Source: Isoperla grammatica
Lineage: Eukaryota; Arthropoda; Insecta; Plecoptera; Perlodidae
Assembly: GCA_945910005.1 (NCBI GenBank)
Contig: OX246746.1
Span: forward strand, 29,792,798 to 29,856,797
Direction: 5' to 3'
DNA: 64,000 nt
Shown: in pieces, positions 1 through 14,153 of the stretch
Layout: every line of letters begins with the position of its first letter
Position numbering within the stretch: position 1 is the first letter of the stretch
The notes under the pieces: model-generated
Database searches by the model: none
What the model saw: the letters and a program-made list of their open reading frames with translations, nothing else
Told to the model about the DNA's origin: nothing
Translations under genes and position numbers: made by a program

Positions 1-2966
<2,966 letters not shown>

Positions 2967-3812
2967 CAACCTAATTGTTACTGTAACACACGCGCACAGA
3001 TGTCAGTGTGCCACTTCATGCACACTGGACGCACAAGAATAATGTGTGCTCAACAACCTAATTGTTACTGTAACACACGCGCGCAGATGTCAGTGTGCCA
3101 CTTCATGCACACTGGACGCACAAGAATAATGTGTGCTCAACAACCTTGTTACTGTAACACACGCGCGCAGATGTCAGTGTGCCACTTCATGCACACTGGA
3201 CGCACAAGAATAATGTGTGCTCAACAACCTTGTTACTGTAACACACGCGCGCAGATGTCAGTGTGCCACTTCATGCACACTGGACGCACAAGAATAATGT
3301 GTGCTCAACAACCTTGTTACTGTAACACACGCGCGCAGATGTCAGTGTGCCACTTCATGCACACTGAACGCACAAGAATAATGTGTGCTCAACAACCTTG
3401 TTACTGTAACACACGCGCGCAGATGTCAGTGTGCCACTTCATGCACACTGGACGCACAAGAATAATGTGTGCTCAACAACCTTGTTACTGTAACACACGC
3501 GCGCAGATGTCAGTGTGCCACTTCATGCACACTGGACGCACAAGAATAATGTGTGCTCAACAACCTTGTTACTGTAACACACGCGCGCAGATGTCAGTGT
3601 GCCACTTCATGCACACTGAACGCACAAGAATAATGTGTGCTCAACAACCTTGTTACTGTAACACACGCGCGCAGATGTCAGTGTGCCACTTCATGCACAC
3701 TGGACGCACAAGAATAATGTGTGCTCAACAACCTTGTTACTGTAACACACGCGCGCAGATGTCAGTGTGCCACTTCATGCACACTGGACGCACAAGAATA
3801 ATGTGTGCTCAA
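2967..3812. repeat. 84/87-bp minisatellite, 10 units
   Basis: There are ten head-to-tail units: the first two are 87 bp and contain an extra AAT, the other eight are 84 bp. The units are almost identical. Units 5 and 8 carry GAA where the others have GGA, so units 3-5 and 6-8 look like a duplicated three-unit block. Each unit contains an 8-bp hairpin (CAGTGTGC and GCACACTG around an 8-nt loop). Because 84 and 87 are multiples of three and the unit lacks stops, an open frame of 341 codons (2,841-3,866) runs through it with a Cys-rich 28-residue repeat. Nothing else supports a gene: there is no signal peptide, known domain or clear splice structure. Confidence 0.95.
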
Positions 3813-6800
3813 CAATTATTGGCTGACGTCTTCCACGTTAAACAATTAAAGCTACATTTTCTTTGAACTTATTATTTATTATTACACAATACATTACATA
3901 CATAAAGATAGTATAATTAAAATTTGCTAAGGAGATAACTTGGAAACCGCTCTTAAAAACATAGTTTGACCAAGAAGAGTTTCCAGTAGGTACGTGTATA
4001 CCGGACCACAATAAATGATAATACATATCTTTATTCCAAGCAAAATTATGAACATCAGCTGTTGTATTGACGGTGAATAATCCATAAAACGTCTGAACAT
4101 ATAACATATTTCCTACATTGCTCTGTTCAAGTATTTAAGGTGTCTTTACTTCCAAAGATCGCCCGTGTTACAGTTGTTAAAAGAATGTGTTAAATTCTCA
4201 ACGAAATTGTTTGGTAAAATGTGAAGTACCTCACTAAACAGACGAAGTTTTTTCTAGAATGTTTCGAAAACGATACTCTTTGATACAACGTAGGGTTTAA
4301 ATAGTCCGCTATTGATACGAAAATGGTTCATGCAGTAAAGATAATACCTTCCTCCTCAACTTGCAAGTTCTTATACCATCATAAGGGAACAACAAATGAA
4401 AAATAAAAACTAGCTCCAATTTTATTTCGTTCGGGTAACAAAATAAGACAAATCTTTAACCTTTGTGTATAAAACTATTTAAACGCCCAGTTAAACTTAC
4501 TTTACTCAACGGAACAAGTTTCATTCGAATCTCGACAAACATAAAAGCTTAAGTACAGTAATGGTAACGACTTTGTATCCCTCCACAAACAGACAGACAG
4601 ACAGATAGACAGACACACAAACACGATTCCCCCTATCTTATTTGCCATGGCATAATTACATCAATATACAAAGTAATTAAGGCGGTTTTTGTGTGATTTT
4701 TTTCAGCCGTATCTCCACTTATAACTCAGCCCCCCTCAGATTCCTGCGTAGCGTAGCAATAACCTATAACCGCTGCTTCGTAAAATGTGTTACAAAGTAC
4801 AGCCTGCTAGCACACAATCTTGCCGGGAGAACTGAAGAAAGATCTCTCCAATGTGTGACAAAAGATCAACGTTAGTGAAGTATTGCTGTACAAACTGGGC
4901 TTCGTCCGGCCGACAATAACACGAGATGGATGGAAAGCACTAGAAATTGCATTATAATGATTCATGTTATTATTATTTTATTGCTATTATAATATAACGT
5001 TCGTTAATATCAGTGTTAATATTTTACGGGCATAAATTCCACAAGTATTAATTACCATTCGTTTACCTTACTTAACTGTACTTAAAAGGTAAAGCAAATT
5101 TTAATTAATTATTCACAGATTTTTCAACTAACCAAACTTTATGTTATGGTTAACAATGTATATTGTCATGGCCTCTTCCTCGCTGGCATTTTATCATCTG
5201 CTCTTTGATTGGTCTCAAAGTCTTTATTCGTCTCTTTTGCTTAAAAATCTAGATATAGGAACAATCTTTTATAACGTTCCATTATTATAGCTGATGTAAC
5301 CGTTTGTAATCGTTCCGTTGTCGTGGAGTACTCGTAGTGTGGTCGAATGGCTACGGTGTGTACCAGATGGTATGGGTGTAGGTTTCCCGGGAGTCACAAC
5401 TTAACCAAAGTCAAATACAATGCTAATGATTATGTATTATGAAATGAACACAATCTAAATGAAACTCGCTAACCACAAGTATCTACAAACTAACCTCAGT
5501 GTTGAGATAACTCTACCTTATTTGTCTATTCTTATAACTAGCCTTAGTGTATATTTTTACTAATAAATTCCATGTTGTTTAGCATACACAAAAATTAACA
5601 TTGACTTATATCTTATTTATGTAACAAATTTCCTCCAAATGCAACAAAAAAAACAAAGAAAACACCACTGTTCTGTAAAGTTTGTTTATGTCGACTTTAT
5701 AATATTGTTTAATTGGTAACTGTTCGGTTTGGTGAATAACTTGCTGTTTTTGTGGTATACACATGAATAAATGACTGTTTTTGGTTGTGTCTGACCTGAT
5801 GGAACTAGCGTGTTGCCGTCTTCACCCTGGTGACGGTGTCGGATGTTGGTGATGACTATTGTTGTTTCTCAGGTGGCTAATGTCGCACACTTGAGGAATC
5901 GAAATGGTTGAATTTGATTTACAACTTCTTACACTGATATGCACTTGTTATTACTTATTAACCAACACTAAAAAGGCACTACTAATATCGAAGCGCCACA
6001 TGCACTGCTCCGAGTTCTGTACGTGTTGATGTTATTATTACGTGTAGTATTATATCAACTGTTAATATTGTAAATTATCATCAAAATAGCCCGATGGTCA
6101 TTAAAATACTTGAGTAGAGATCGTCTTACATCATGGCTGAAGTTGACGAACAGGGTTTAATACCAAAACAGTTGTTATGATTTTGTGGGTCAAGCAATCT
6201 GCACTCAATTCAATTTTGTTTACTCAGTTAAAACATTCTGAAATTTACAATGAATATTAGAGCACTATTTACTTTTTATAATATCATTAAAGCAAAACAT
6301 AACACAAACATAAAAAAGAGTACTTATAATACTGTACAAAATTATTCAAATAATTAAACAAAATACGAAATAGTATCTTTGCACAACTGTGCTAAGTTAT
6401 AAAAGTGCAATATATGATCCTTTCTCTATACTAAAAAGTTTTCCAATTATAATTTGGATCTCCATTTGGTTTCTATTTGCTGCACACTAGTCAGCCATTG
6501 TAAAGTTTGGTACCTGAATGTTGGATCTTTCTCAAACAGAGTTAAAGTATGAGGCAGTTCATACAATCTCAGCTCCTTCATTGCCTTATTTGCAAGTCCC
6601 GAACCTACAGTATACGGTATACTACATAGAACCAGTGTTCTTGTTTAAAATTACACTTTCTGAGAACAGTTGTTATTGTAACGTAACGTAGAGGATAAGA
6701 TTCCTATCCAGATTATACAAGATCAACAGATAAAACGAATCCATAAACCTTGGTTTAACGTTCACGTCTACATATGTGGTTAGTTACGTATACGAGTTAG

Positions 6801-8204
6801 GACACAACACAAACAGCTTAAGGCAACGACTCCTTTTGGGGTAAAAGCTGCGTTTGGTGTTTAGCATGATCAGTCAGGCATGAATTACGATCTAGCTAAC
6901 AACAGCTGAGACGAAGGAGCAAATATATCTGCCATGAAATTACATCCAATTCGTTGCTGGAGGGCGTTTAGATAAAAAAAAACTCACGCCTCACAATATG
7001 GTGTTGTGTTTTGGTGTTGAAAGCTGTCATTACTACATAAATCCATATAATTTAAAAATGGCTTGAAACTATCATTAGACACTATGAGGGAATTATTGAA
7101 ATAGAGGACGTAGGCCTACTGACCTATGTGGGCATACACAGTTAGGGACTTTCTTGGTGAATACATTAAAACGTGTACTATGGAACTAGTGATTTATTAG
7201 TAGTAACCTATTTAGACAGTTTTTTGCTTGAAACAAATAAAAACTGTAGCCTAAATGTGCCCGTTAGCAGGAAGCTAATGGTAACAAGTATCAAGACAAA
7301 CTGAATATATATTGCCATGCAGCTTGTATGACATTTAGAAAGCTAAAAGAAGAAGAAAAGCAAGTTGTTTAAAGGATTAGTCAGGTGATAAACTAAAAAA
7401 TCACCAATGAGGCATAAGTGCATGAAATTCAGTTATGTGTAAAATAAAATTGATATAGGTGGCTTCAATGCAAGAAAAAAAATAGTGAACATTTAGCTAT
7501 TCTATAAGATTCACTTCGTAAGCTCTGCTGCATTTTTCTTCTAAAGCGTAGTACAGCTGTATCGGTTCTGAGGTCGCTAACGCCTGGCTGATAGACAGAG
7601 CTCTCATTGTATAATACGAGTCCAGCCAGCGGAGCGCCCGCGAAACACTCGGCGACTGCGGACAGTACCGCTCAAAACAGATTGCAGCTTTTCTTCACAT
7701 CAAGTCACAAGAAAATTAATTGCAGGGCATTTTGTAGAAGTACACGTTCGTACTAAGAAGCATGTTATCGGTAGGGAAACGATGCACATTAAACCTCCTG
7801 ATAGATTTTTGATAAGTGCTTTATTTTAGCGGTGGTTTTACTATCTCGAGTCAACATTTTTTTCATATGGGAATTACTATGAGAAGAGTTGCTAGGTGCT
7901 ACTTGGTAGCAGCAAGCCAAAAAATCGCGTTTTCTTTAATTTTTTAACCGCCTGCTTTTAAAGTATGGTATCTTTTAGTCATGTTTTCCATATTTGAGGG
8001 TGGACATATACAAATGATAGTATTTTAGTTTTTCATCTAACTAACCTTTTAAGAGTGTTAGAAAAGTATACACAACAAAAATAAGATAAAATGAAAATTG
8101 TTAGAAAAGTGACATTCAAAAAGCTGTAGGGCTAAAGAAGAAAACACGAAAATTATATTACTAAGCAAGATCCAGAAAGCTTTTCTCTGTAAAGCCCTGC
8201 CCTC
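3813..8204. other. Long AT-rich stretch, no gene seen
   Basis: This stretch is unique-looking AT-rich DNA. It includes a short run of CAGA-type units near 4,590-4,615 and a weak tRNA-like patch near 5,337-5,396 that I did not accept. No open frame resembles a known protein and no inverted-repeat element is obvious. Confidence 0.4.
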
Positions 8205-8368
8205 AGTTGTCCGTATCGGGATCGCAATCGCATTTCGCGGAAACCATGTAAGGGTTGACTTACTTCGTTTTTATGGCGCTGTTCACAATAACTAAATCGT
8301 AATTTCGCAACCCGGATTGTAATCGGGAAATGTGTTCATATTTTCTACGGTTGCAATCATGATGCCAA
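8205..8368. mobile_element. Short inverted-repeat element, family B, copy 1
   Basis: The segment is similar in reverse orientation to 50,893-51,062. Both share stretches around ATTGTGAACAGCGCCATAA and ATTACGATTTAGTT, and both end in GGGATCG...CGAT-like inverted termini (here CGGGATCGCAATCGC against a degraded partner near 8,345-8,365). Two copies with degraded inverted ends fit a small non-autonomous DNA element (MITE). The superfamily is not identifiable. Confidence 0.55.
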
Positions 8369-8670
8369 CATTTGTGGATATAGTGTGCTCCGGGGTAATT
8401 ATGGGTCAGTGAAAACTCAGGGCTAAAACAGGGCAGTTAAAATTTGCTGTAACGAATACATGTTTTAAATTTTATAAATGTATTGGTAGGTATATAACTA
8501 CACATTAATTATGCCACTTTCAAAATGTATATCTTAGAATATCAAGTTGTGAAATGAAAGCAACAAAAAATAAAACCTAATCTATGCAAAAAAAGAAATT
8601 CAGTACGTGATATAAGTGTGTGATTTTGTGCTGATTTTGTAGTTTTTATTTTTTAACTAATTTGTGCTCT

Positions 8671-8700
8671 ACCCATTTCAAAACCTACGAGCCGCCACTG
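8671..8700 (-). mobile_element. hAT-like transposon terminus (solo)
   Basis: Read on the minus strand this begins CAGTGGCGGCTCGTAGG, which fits the CAGTGGCG-type terminal repeats of many animal hAT elements. I could not find the opposite end, so this is a truncated remnant or a chance match. Confidence 0.35.
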
Positions 8701-11324
8701 GAAATAATAAAATGAAATATTCAATTAATTATCCATAAAATTAATCTTCCTTTATTGGAAGAAGAAGTAAAGAAAAGTTTCTCGGACAAGAAGTTGCCGA
8801 TGTAACCCTCTCCTCTCCAGCTGGAGTCTATTCTTAGCACGGGCGGCGGGAAAGCCGACAAACCGAGCTCATCGCTGCTTGGCCTGACAGTCGCTATTAT
8901 CAGACCACGTAACTAACTACTATTTACACTTTCTGACACCACACACACCCCGTAACACAAGAAACATGCTCTTTCCGTCCAACACATTTATCTCTGTCAC
9001 AACATAAAGGGCTGTTCGCTTCGCAAAAACCATTTCGAATGGCGTAAGTTTGTGACCGATTTGGAAGCATTTCACAATAACTAAAATTATTTAGTGTGAC
9101 AATAGCGCAGATTTTTTTTTTTTTTTTTTCTGGGTGGGGGGTGGCCTTCTAATCTGTGAGACAAATTGGTTGTGCAGACAGCTTCTCTGGCCGTATATGT
9201 TCTCTCCTGACCTAGTGGGCTACGAGACAAAACTCTTCGCAAACTCACATTTTGGAAAACTTCGCATTTTGGGTAGGCCATTTTTTTATAAAAAAATGCG
9301 AAACCAAAATTTAGAGAATGAAGAACTTGCCTTGAGAGTGAATCTAACTTACACCTCACTTTTGCCGGGTGGTCACCTTAACCATAATATAATACTATAT
9401 ATACGGTGGTAAGTTAGAAAGTGTTTTCAAGATCATTATAACATCCGTATGGAGATGGGACAGTACTGGAGTGACTGTGGCCTTTGAACTAAGCTGGACA
9501 GTTTACTTTTACTTAAATTTTGTTTACAATGTTCCACCATGCCTTTGTTCTGTTTTGCAAGACCTGCGATGCACGAATAGAAAGACGTAAAAAGTGGTTA
9601 CCACTTAAAAGAAAAAACACCCAACAAAATTCACGTGGGAATTAGGATTTGGAAAATTTTCCGATTGCAAATCTCCGGACTCCGCAAAGGGACGAAACGA
9701 AAAAGGATAAAAGAAGGAAGAGGGTCGGTTCATTTCATTTCATGAGCCCTTAATTAGCTAAGCTTAGGCCCTTAAAGCCACCCCTCAAGCACACAGCGTA
9801 TTTACTCCAATCTTCAACCGGGTGGGCTGAGACATTTCAGGCAATTGTTGGCCGCGAAGTAAGACAAAGAACTTCCAGCTTATTTTTCTACACTGGAATG
9901 TTATTGCAATATCGCCGTTTTATAAATTATAGACTATATCAGATTAAAAAAAGTGTGACTCTCGACTTTGAAAACTCGCACAAAAATAATGACTATAGCA
10001 ATTGCGCAAAAGGGTTACCACCTTAAATTAGATCGTTTCGTCTTCATTAAATTACAATATTTTATTTTTTTATTGTTTGAAGTACTTTACTTATACAGAG
10101 ATTTATGAGCTAAATCCAACCTAAAAAGTGATGGTTTTCACCGTTTCCTATTGAACTATTGTAGTAACAATAACAATAACAACACTGAAGACATCAGACG
10201 AAGAATTAAGGGCTAATTTTAAGGATAATAATAAATTGATGTTAAATGTTTTGCCATTGTATTGCACATCTCACCATTAGGTATTCGTAAATTAATTGAC
10301 AGCTTTTAGATTTGAGAGACACAGCACCTTTTGAATCCCATAGAAAAAGAAATTCAGGTTTTAAAATTGTATGTAACAAGGATAGTACCAGCAGATGTTA
10401 AGTTATTTTACTGTTGTTTCTATTTATTGGTAACAATAACATAATTTTAATTTTATAACGTTCCCCCTGATTGGGTGTTGTTGTTGTTGTGAATTAGTTA
10501 TGCGATGGACAATAATGTGCATGACATTTTTAATTTAGTCTGGAAAGAGCATCGATCAAATCAATTAATATCAATCTACTCATCTCTCAATGTTAGCATT
10601 ATTATCAAACTTTTTCGATTACATTTCTCTACGGGAATTTATTTTTGACCACGTAGAAGATTACACTATCGATAAGACAAGATTCACAACTTAATGATGC
10701 AACTTAGAAGAACGATAAATATAATGGCAAAAGTCACTGTGTTCTGATGATGTTATATCTATCCAATGAAAACTTGACTTGATACACACGAAGATTATGA
10801 TGAGTTTGTTTGGATTAAGTCTGACAAAGAATTGTATTTTTGCCTTGATCCTGGTGTCAACAAAACAAACTTAGCACAAATATGAACCACGGAAGTCCCA
10901 TCTCACTACTTGTCTGTTGTGAAAGCGTGATTGATAGCAGTAGTATCAGAGGAAATATCAGAAATCAAAGACTTCCGTGTTGACTTTAAGTGAAAACTAA
11001 TGAGTGGCGAAGACGAATGTACCGCCATTGTCTGACTTGACAACTGTGCAGACTAGTTGGTTATATATAGTGAGTCTTTCTTCCATAAACATCACAACTC
11101 ACATGCTCGATTAGTGGCTACACGGAGTTACCCCCACACGGAATTACCTAATAAGATCCTTTCTACCACCCCTTTCATGCACGCTGGTGCAACGAACATC
11201 AACAGATTCCTTCCGTTCTAACGTAGTCTTCCGCTTAGTATAGAGTGAACAACTTCATTAGCAATGCCCACTGTTTCAAATAACCAACCGAAGTACATAC
11301 ATTATCATGGATTATATTTCAATA
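8701..11324. other. AT-rich DNA, no gene seen
   Basis: A GC-richer patch lies at 8,790-8,900 and a T-run with G-rich flank at about 9,112-9,145. Open frames of 90-92 codons overlap on both strands at 9.1-9.4 kb and have no recognisable domain. No transposon ends are seen. Confidence 0.4.
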
Positions 11325-12023
11325 GGGAAGGCTCATGAAAAATAAATATTCCTCGAAGTACCTAAAAACGAAAGACCATTATCTAAAAATACAGACTATA
11401 TAATTTTTATATCTGAGAAGTGTATATTTCCAATTCTATTAGCATTTTAAGTTTGAAATTTGGAACTACCCGCTCCGTAATTGAAAACGGCTCGTGACGT
11501 CATAACTCATGTCAACAACTGCCTCCTTGAAGTATTCTTAATAATATAAAGATATTAAGTTGGACATTTTACAATATCTAGGATGCAGTGACTTTACAAC
11601 AATGTCTTTTATACCACTTTTTTCTTCAGAAAATACATTTTGATACAGTATTTACCAAAACGTGTTTAAAATAATGCAATTATTTAACATATTGTTGTTA
11701 ATTACTGCTGAGCAGTGTTCATTTACTAACTAGAAATAAACGTTGATCCAGTTAAAGTCTCATGAGAGCAATAATCTACTAAATTGTGGGATTTCAGTAC
11801 TATTTGTATGATATAAAATGATTGTTTACAGAGTTATGACGTCAGAACCTTTCAATCACGAGCAAGATGGCGCAGGTCCGTTTCTGAGCGTGTTTTGACA
11901 GCAATGTCTTTGACTTGCTGTTAAAGCGATGTTAATGCACCTTTCGAGCCGAAACCAATTAGTTCCCGTTTATTTTAACTTGAGGTAACCAGTAAGCAAA
12001 TAAAAAAATGTGTGAGCCTTCCC
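11325..12023. mobile_element. 699-bp TA-flanked non-autonomous DNA transposon
   Basis: The ends are inverted (GGGAAGGCTCA at both termini) and TA stands directly outside each end (11,323-11,324 and 12,024-12,025), as expected for a TA target duplication. A second perfect 14-bp inverted pair, TGACGTCATAACTC, lies inside at 11,495-11,508 and 11,831-11,844. No transposase is encoded, so it is non-autonomous. TA duplication is shared by Tc1/mariner and a few other superfamilies; the terminal sequence does not let me choose. Confidence 0.65.
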
Positions 12024-12025
12024 TA

Positions 12026-13099
12026 TTAGAATGTAGGAACTATAGTGAAGATGAAAATTAAGTGGGTACAATTGGGCCCGGCTATTTCGAAAAGGAGGCA
12101 ATATTAGAAGTGCGAATAATTATACGGGATATAATTATAGTCGAATACTTCTTTACAATGTGACCACCCCTATACATTGTAACTGGATCCATCACTTCTG
12201 ACAGTGTGTTGTTGTTGTTGTTGTTGATGATGTTGAATCTGTACTGTACCCTGTATTTGCGCTAAGTTACCGATGCGTGAGCACAGATAGTTCATTGTTT
12301 GTTGCTCGCCTATAAATCCTTGATTTAAGGTCCGCTGTAGCGGCACGCGATGCGAAGCAATGCTGCACAATATGTAATTTGTCATCCATACGATTCCTCG
12401 GGTTTATTTCAATCCAGACCAAACAACGACATTTTGTTCTGCTTAGATGTCGTAGTTTCAATTGGTTTGTGGATAAATCACAGCGTGCGACAGTTTTTGC
12501 TTGGTCGCTTCACCCCATGAACGACGTAGCTATACGCGTACCACTGTAAGATGTTTGTTTTGTAAACATGACGTATGCATTGGCATATTTAATACCTACC
12601 TACCAATATCTTTTAACAGGTAAATTTCTTGCAAAACTGTACACATATAACTGTATTACTTCCAAATAAATTCTGATGATGCCAATATTTGTACAATGGT
12701 GGCTAAAAAGTCGTTGTACAACACCCATTTAATCCTTTATCTGTGACGCGTACAAAACAAGTCGAGGCTTCAGTCTATACTTGTCAGGGGTAGCTAATAT
12801 CTTGAGTCCTACTCCCGTAATGTGTTTCAAGTAGACGGTAGAGAAGTAGGAAACTAAGTTGGTATACTGTTGGAGTCGGCTATTTCATAAGCATAAGACT
12901 TCTTACATTGGGACAACTCTATAGGGCGATCCCAGCCAATGGCATTTCCCCTTCGTAGTAAAAACAGAAAAATGATGAGATGAAAGATGACAAAAATTTA
13001 GATCAGATGTCAGATGCTCAACCAAACCAACATATAGTTTGATTACATTTTTGTGTGTGATCATGATATCATGTCATTTTTATGGCTTTAATGGCATTA
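12026..13099. other. No gene seen; short (GTT)n run
   Basis: A short GTT microsatellite lies near 12,206-12,225. The minus-strand open frames over it (12,170-12,461) are short and partly low-complexity glutamine. Nothing else is recognised. Confidence 0.4.
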
Positions 13100-13345
13100 A
13101 CATTTGCAAATCGACGGCGGACCAAAAGTTGTGACATCTTCCGACATCGACAACAAATCGTTTTCAAATATAAAATAAAAAACTGTTGGAGGCACAATAA
13201 ATATATTACAAACGTGTTTTTCTACCTATTGCTACTTGTCTTTAGCAATTCCCCCTTATTCTATTCCTTAATCCTTACCGTTACGTCATCTGAAACCCTG
13301 GTATGCCCGTTACAACGCTTACCTGCAAGCAAGAAAGAAGTATGT
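13100..13345. repeat. Interspersed repeat, family C, copy 1
   Basis: It shares two blocks in the same order with 60,690-60,872: an AT-rich block containing AATCGTTTTCAAA and a block around GCTTACCTGCAAGCAAGAAA. On the minus strand the second block reads as a pyrimidine tract, then GCAG directly followed by GTAAGC, an acceptor abutting a donor. The family is unidentified. Confidence 0.5.
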
Positions 13346-13464
13346 TAGTGAAATTATGACAGTTGTGCACAAACGGGCCTATTACAAACGTAGAAAGTGT
13401 GGGCCAGAGTCTATAGTTATAGGGTTTCAAGAGATTTGGCGATTGTACCAAACGTAAAAGTGTC

Positions 13465-13467
<3 letters not shown>

Positions 13468-13498
<31 letters not shown>
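13468..13498. repeat. (AT)n tract bordering palindromes
   Basis: This is a pure AT dinucleotide tract. Similar tracts lie at about 13,851-13,885 and 14,138-14,153, so the two palindromes of this cluster are separated and bordered by (AT)n. Confidence 0.9.
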
Positions 13499-13501
<3 letters not shown>

Positions 13502-13530
13502 ATTCTGTAGGTTTTCGCGGACTGAAGAAG

Positions 13531-13845
13531 ATGTAGTAGTAGGTTTTCGGGTTGCTGTCCACGTTACTTGCTCTTTAGAGACTGGTTGCTGGCCCAGAAA
13601 TGGGCCATTGTCAATGTCTCGACGTTTCGACAAAATCGCATTTCATCTTCAGGAAGATTCGTTGGTTTCCGAAGCTGAGAACCGATCTTTCGATTTCGGT
13701 TCTCAGCTTCGGAAACCAACGAATCTTCCTGAAGATGGCAAATGCGATTTTGTCGAAACGTCGAGACATTGACAATGGCCCATTTCTGGGCCAGCAACCA
13801 GTCTCTAAAGAGCAAGTAACGTGGACAGCAACCCGAAAACCTACT

Positions 13846-13852
<7 letters not shown>
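13531..13852. mobile_element. 322-bp near-perfect palindrome, Penelope-like remnant
   Basis: Two arms of about 155 bp are nearly identical in inverted orientation around a 10-nt centre (13,686-13,695). The main difference is a 3-bp indel. The arms contain the GTCGAAACGTCG block, which with the upstream CTGAAGA and a short stem resembles the hammerhead core carried by Penelope-like retroelements. (AT)n tracts lie on both sides. Two inverted copies of one retroelement end, or a foldback element, would both explain the shape. No coding capacity is present. Confidence 0.6.
13726..13765 (+). ncRNA. Hammerhead-ribozyme-like motif (copy A)
   Basis: In order: core strand CTGAAGA (13,729-13,735, fitting CUGANGA), one extra T, a 6-bp stem II (GGCAAA with TTTGTC, one G-U), then GAAA, palindromic ACGT helix III and C at the cleavage position (13,755-13,762). 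A weak 3-bp stem I (TTC with GAG) closes it. The extra base before stem II departs from the classical fold, so activity is uncertain. The left arm of the palindrome carries an inverted, more decayed copy. Confidence 0.4.
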
Positions 13853-13891
<39 letters not shown>

Positions 13892-13943
13892 CTACACACA
13901 CAATTATAAAACGAAACCAATTAAGGTCACTTACTTTTAAAAA

Positions 13944-13990
13944 CCGGTGAATTTTCGGAGTAATCCGTTCCTACTCCTTCCTCAGACCGA
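13944..13990 (-). ncRNA. Hammerhead-ribozyme-like motif (copy B, left arm)
   Basis: Read on the minus strand: TCGGT, core CTGAGGA, one extra A, 4-bp stem II GGAG/CTCC, GAAA, helix III palindrome AATT, C, then ACCGG. Stem I pairs TCGGT with ACCGG (five pairs, one G-U). This is the best-preserved stem I of the set. Helix III is AATT here instead of ACGT, a compensatory change relative to the other copies. Confidence 0.45.
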
Positions 13991-13999
13991 GGCCAACTG

Positions 14000-14046
14000 C
14001 CTGTCTGAGGAAGGAGTAGGAACGGATTACTCCGAAAATTCACCGG
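14000..14046 (+). ncRNA. Hammerhead-ribozyme-like motif (copy B, right arm)
   Basis: It has the same core as the left arm: CTGAGGA at 14,005-14,011, an extra A, GGAG/CTCC stem II, GAAA, then AATT sharing its first A with GAAA, and C at 14,041. Stem I is CCTGT against ACCGG with one mismatch. It lies on the opposite strand from the left-arm copy. Confidence 0.4.
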
Positions 14047-14153
14047 TTTTGAAAAGTAAGTGACCTTGGTTTCGTTTTATAATTGTGTGTGTAGTTTTAA
14101 CATTATTCCGGGTCAATAAGTTTCTGCGTGTGACACACATATATATATATATA

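Larger units (their letters stand above)
13886..14102. mobile_element. 217-bp palindrome with paired hammerhead-like cores
   Basis: Arms of about 95 bp face each other around a short centre near 13,990-14,000. Both arms contain the same motif read outward. An (AT)n tract precedes it and another lies 36 bp beyond it. It resembles two inverted ends of a Penelope-like retroelement, different in sequence from the 13.5-kb palindrome but with the same organisation. Confidence 0.55.

Noticed and set aside
5337..5396. tRNA-like SINE head
   Set aside because: TGGTCGAATGG resembles an A box, but the B box is degenerate (GGTTTCCCGGGAGTC) and no body or tail is recognisable.
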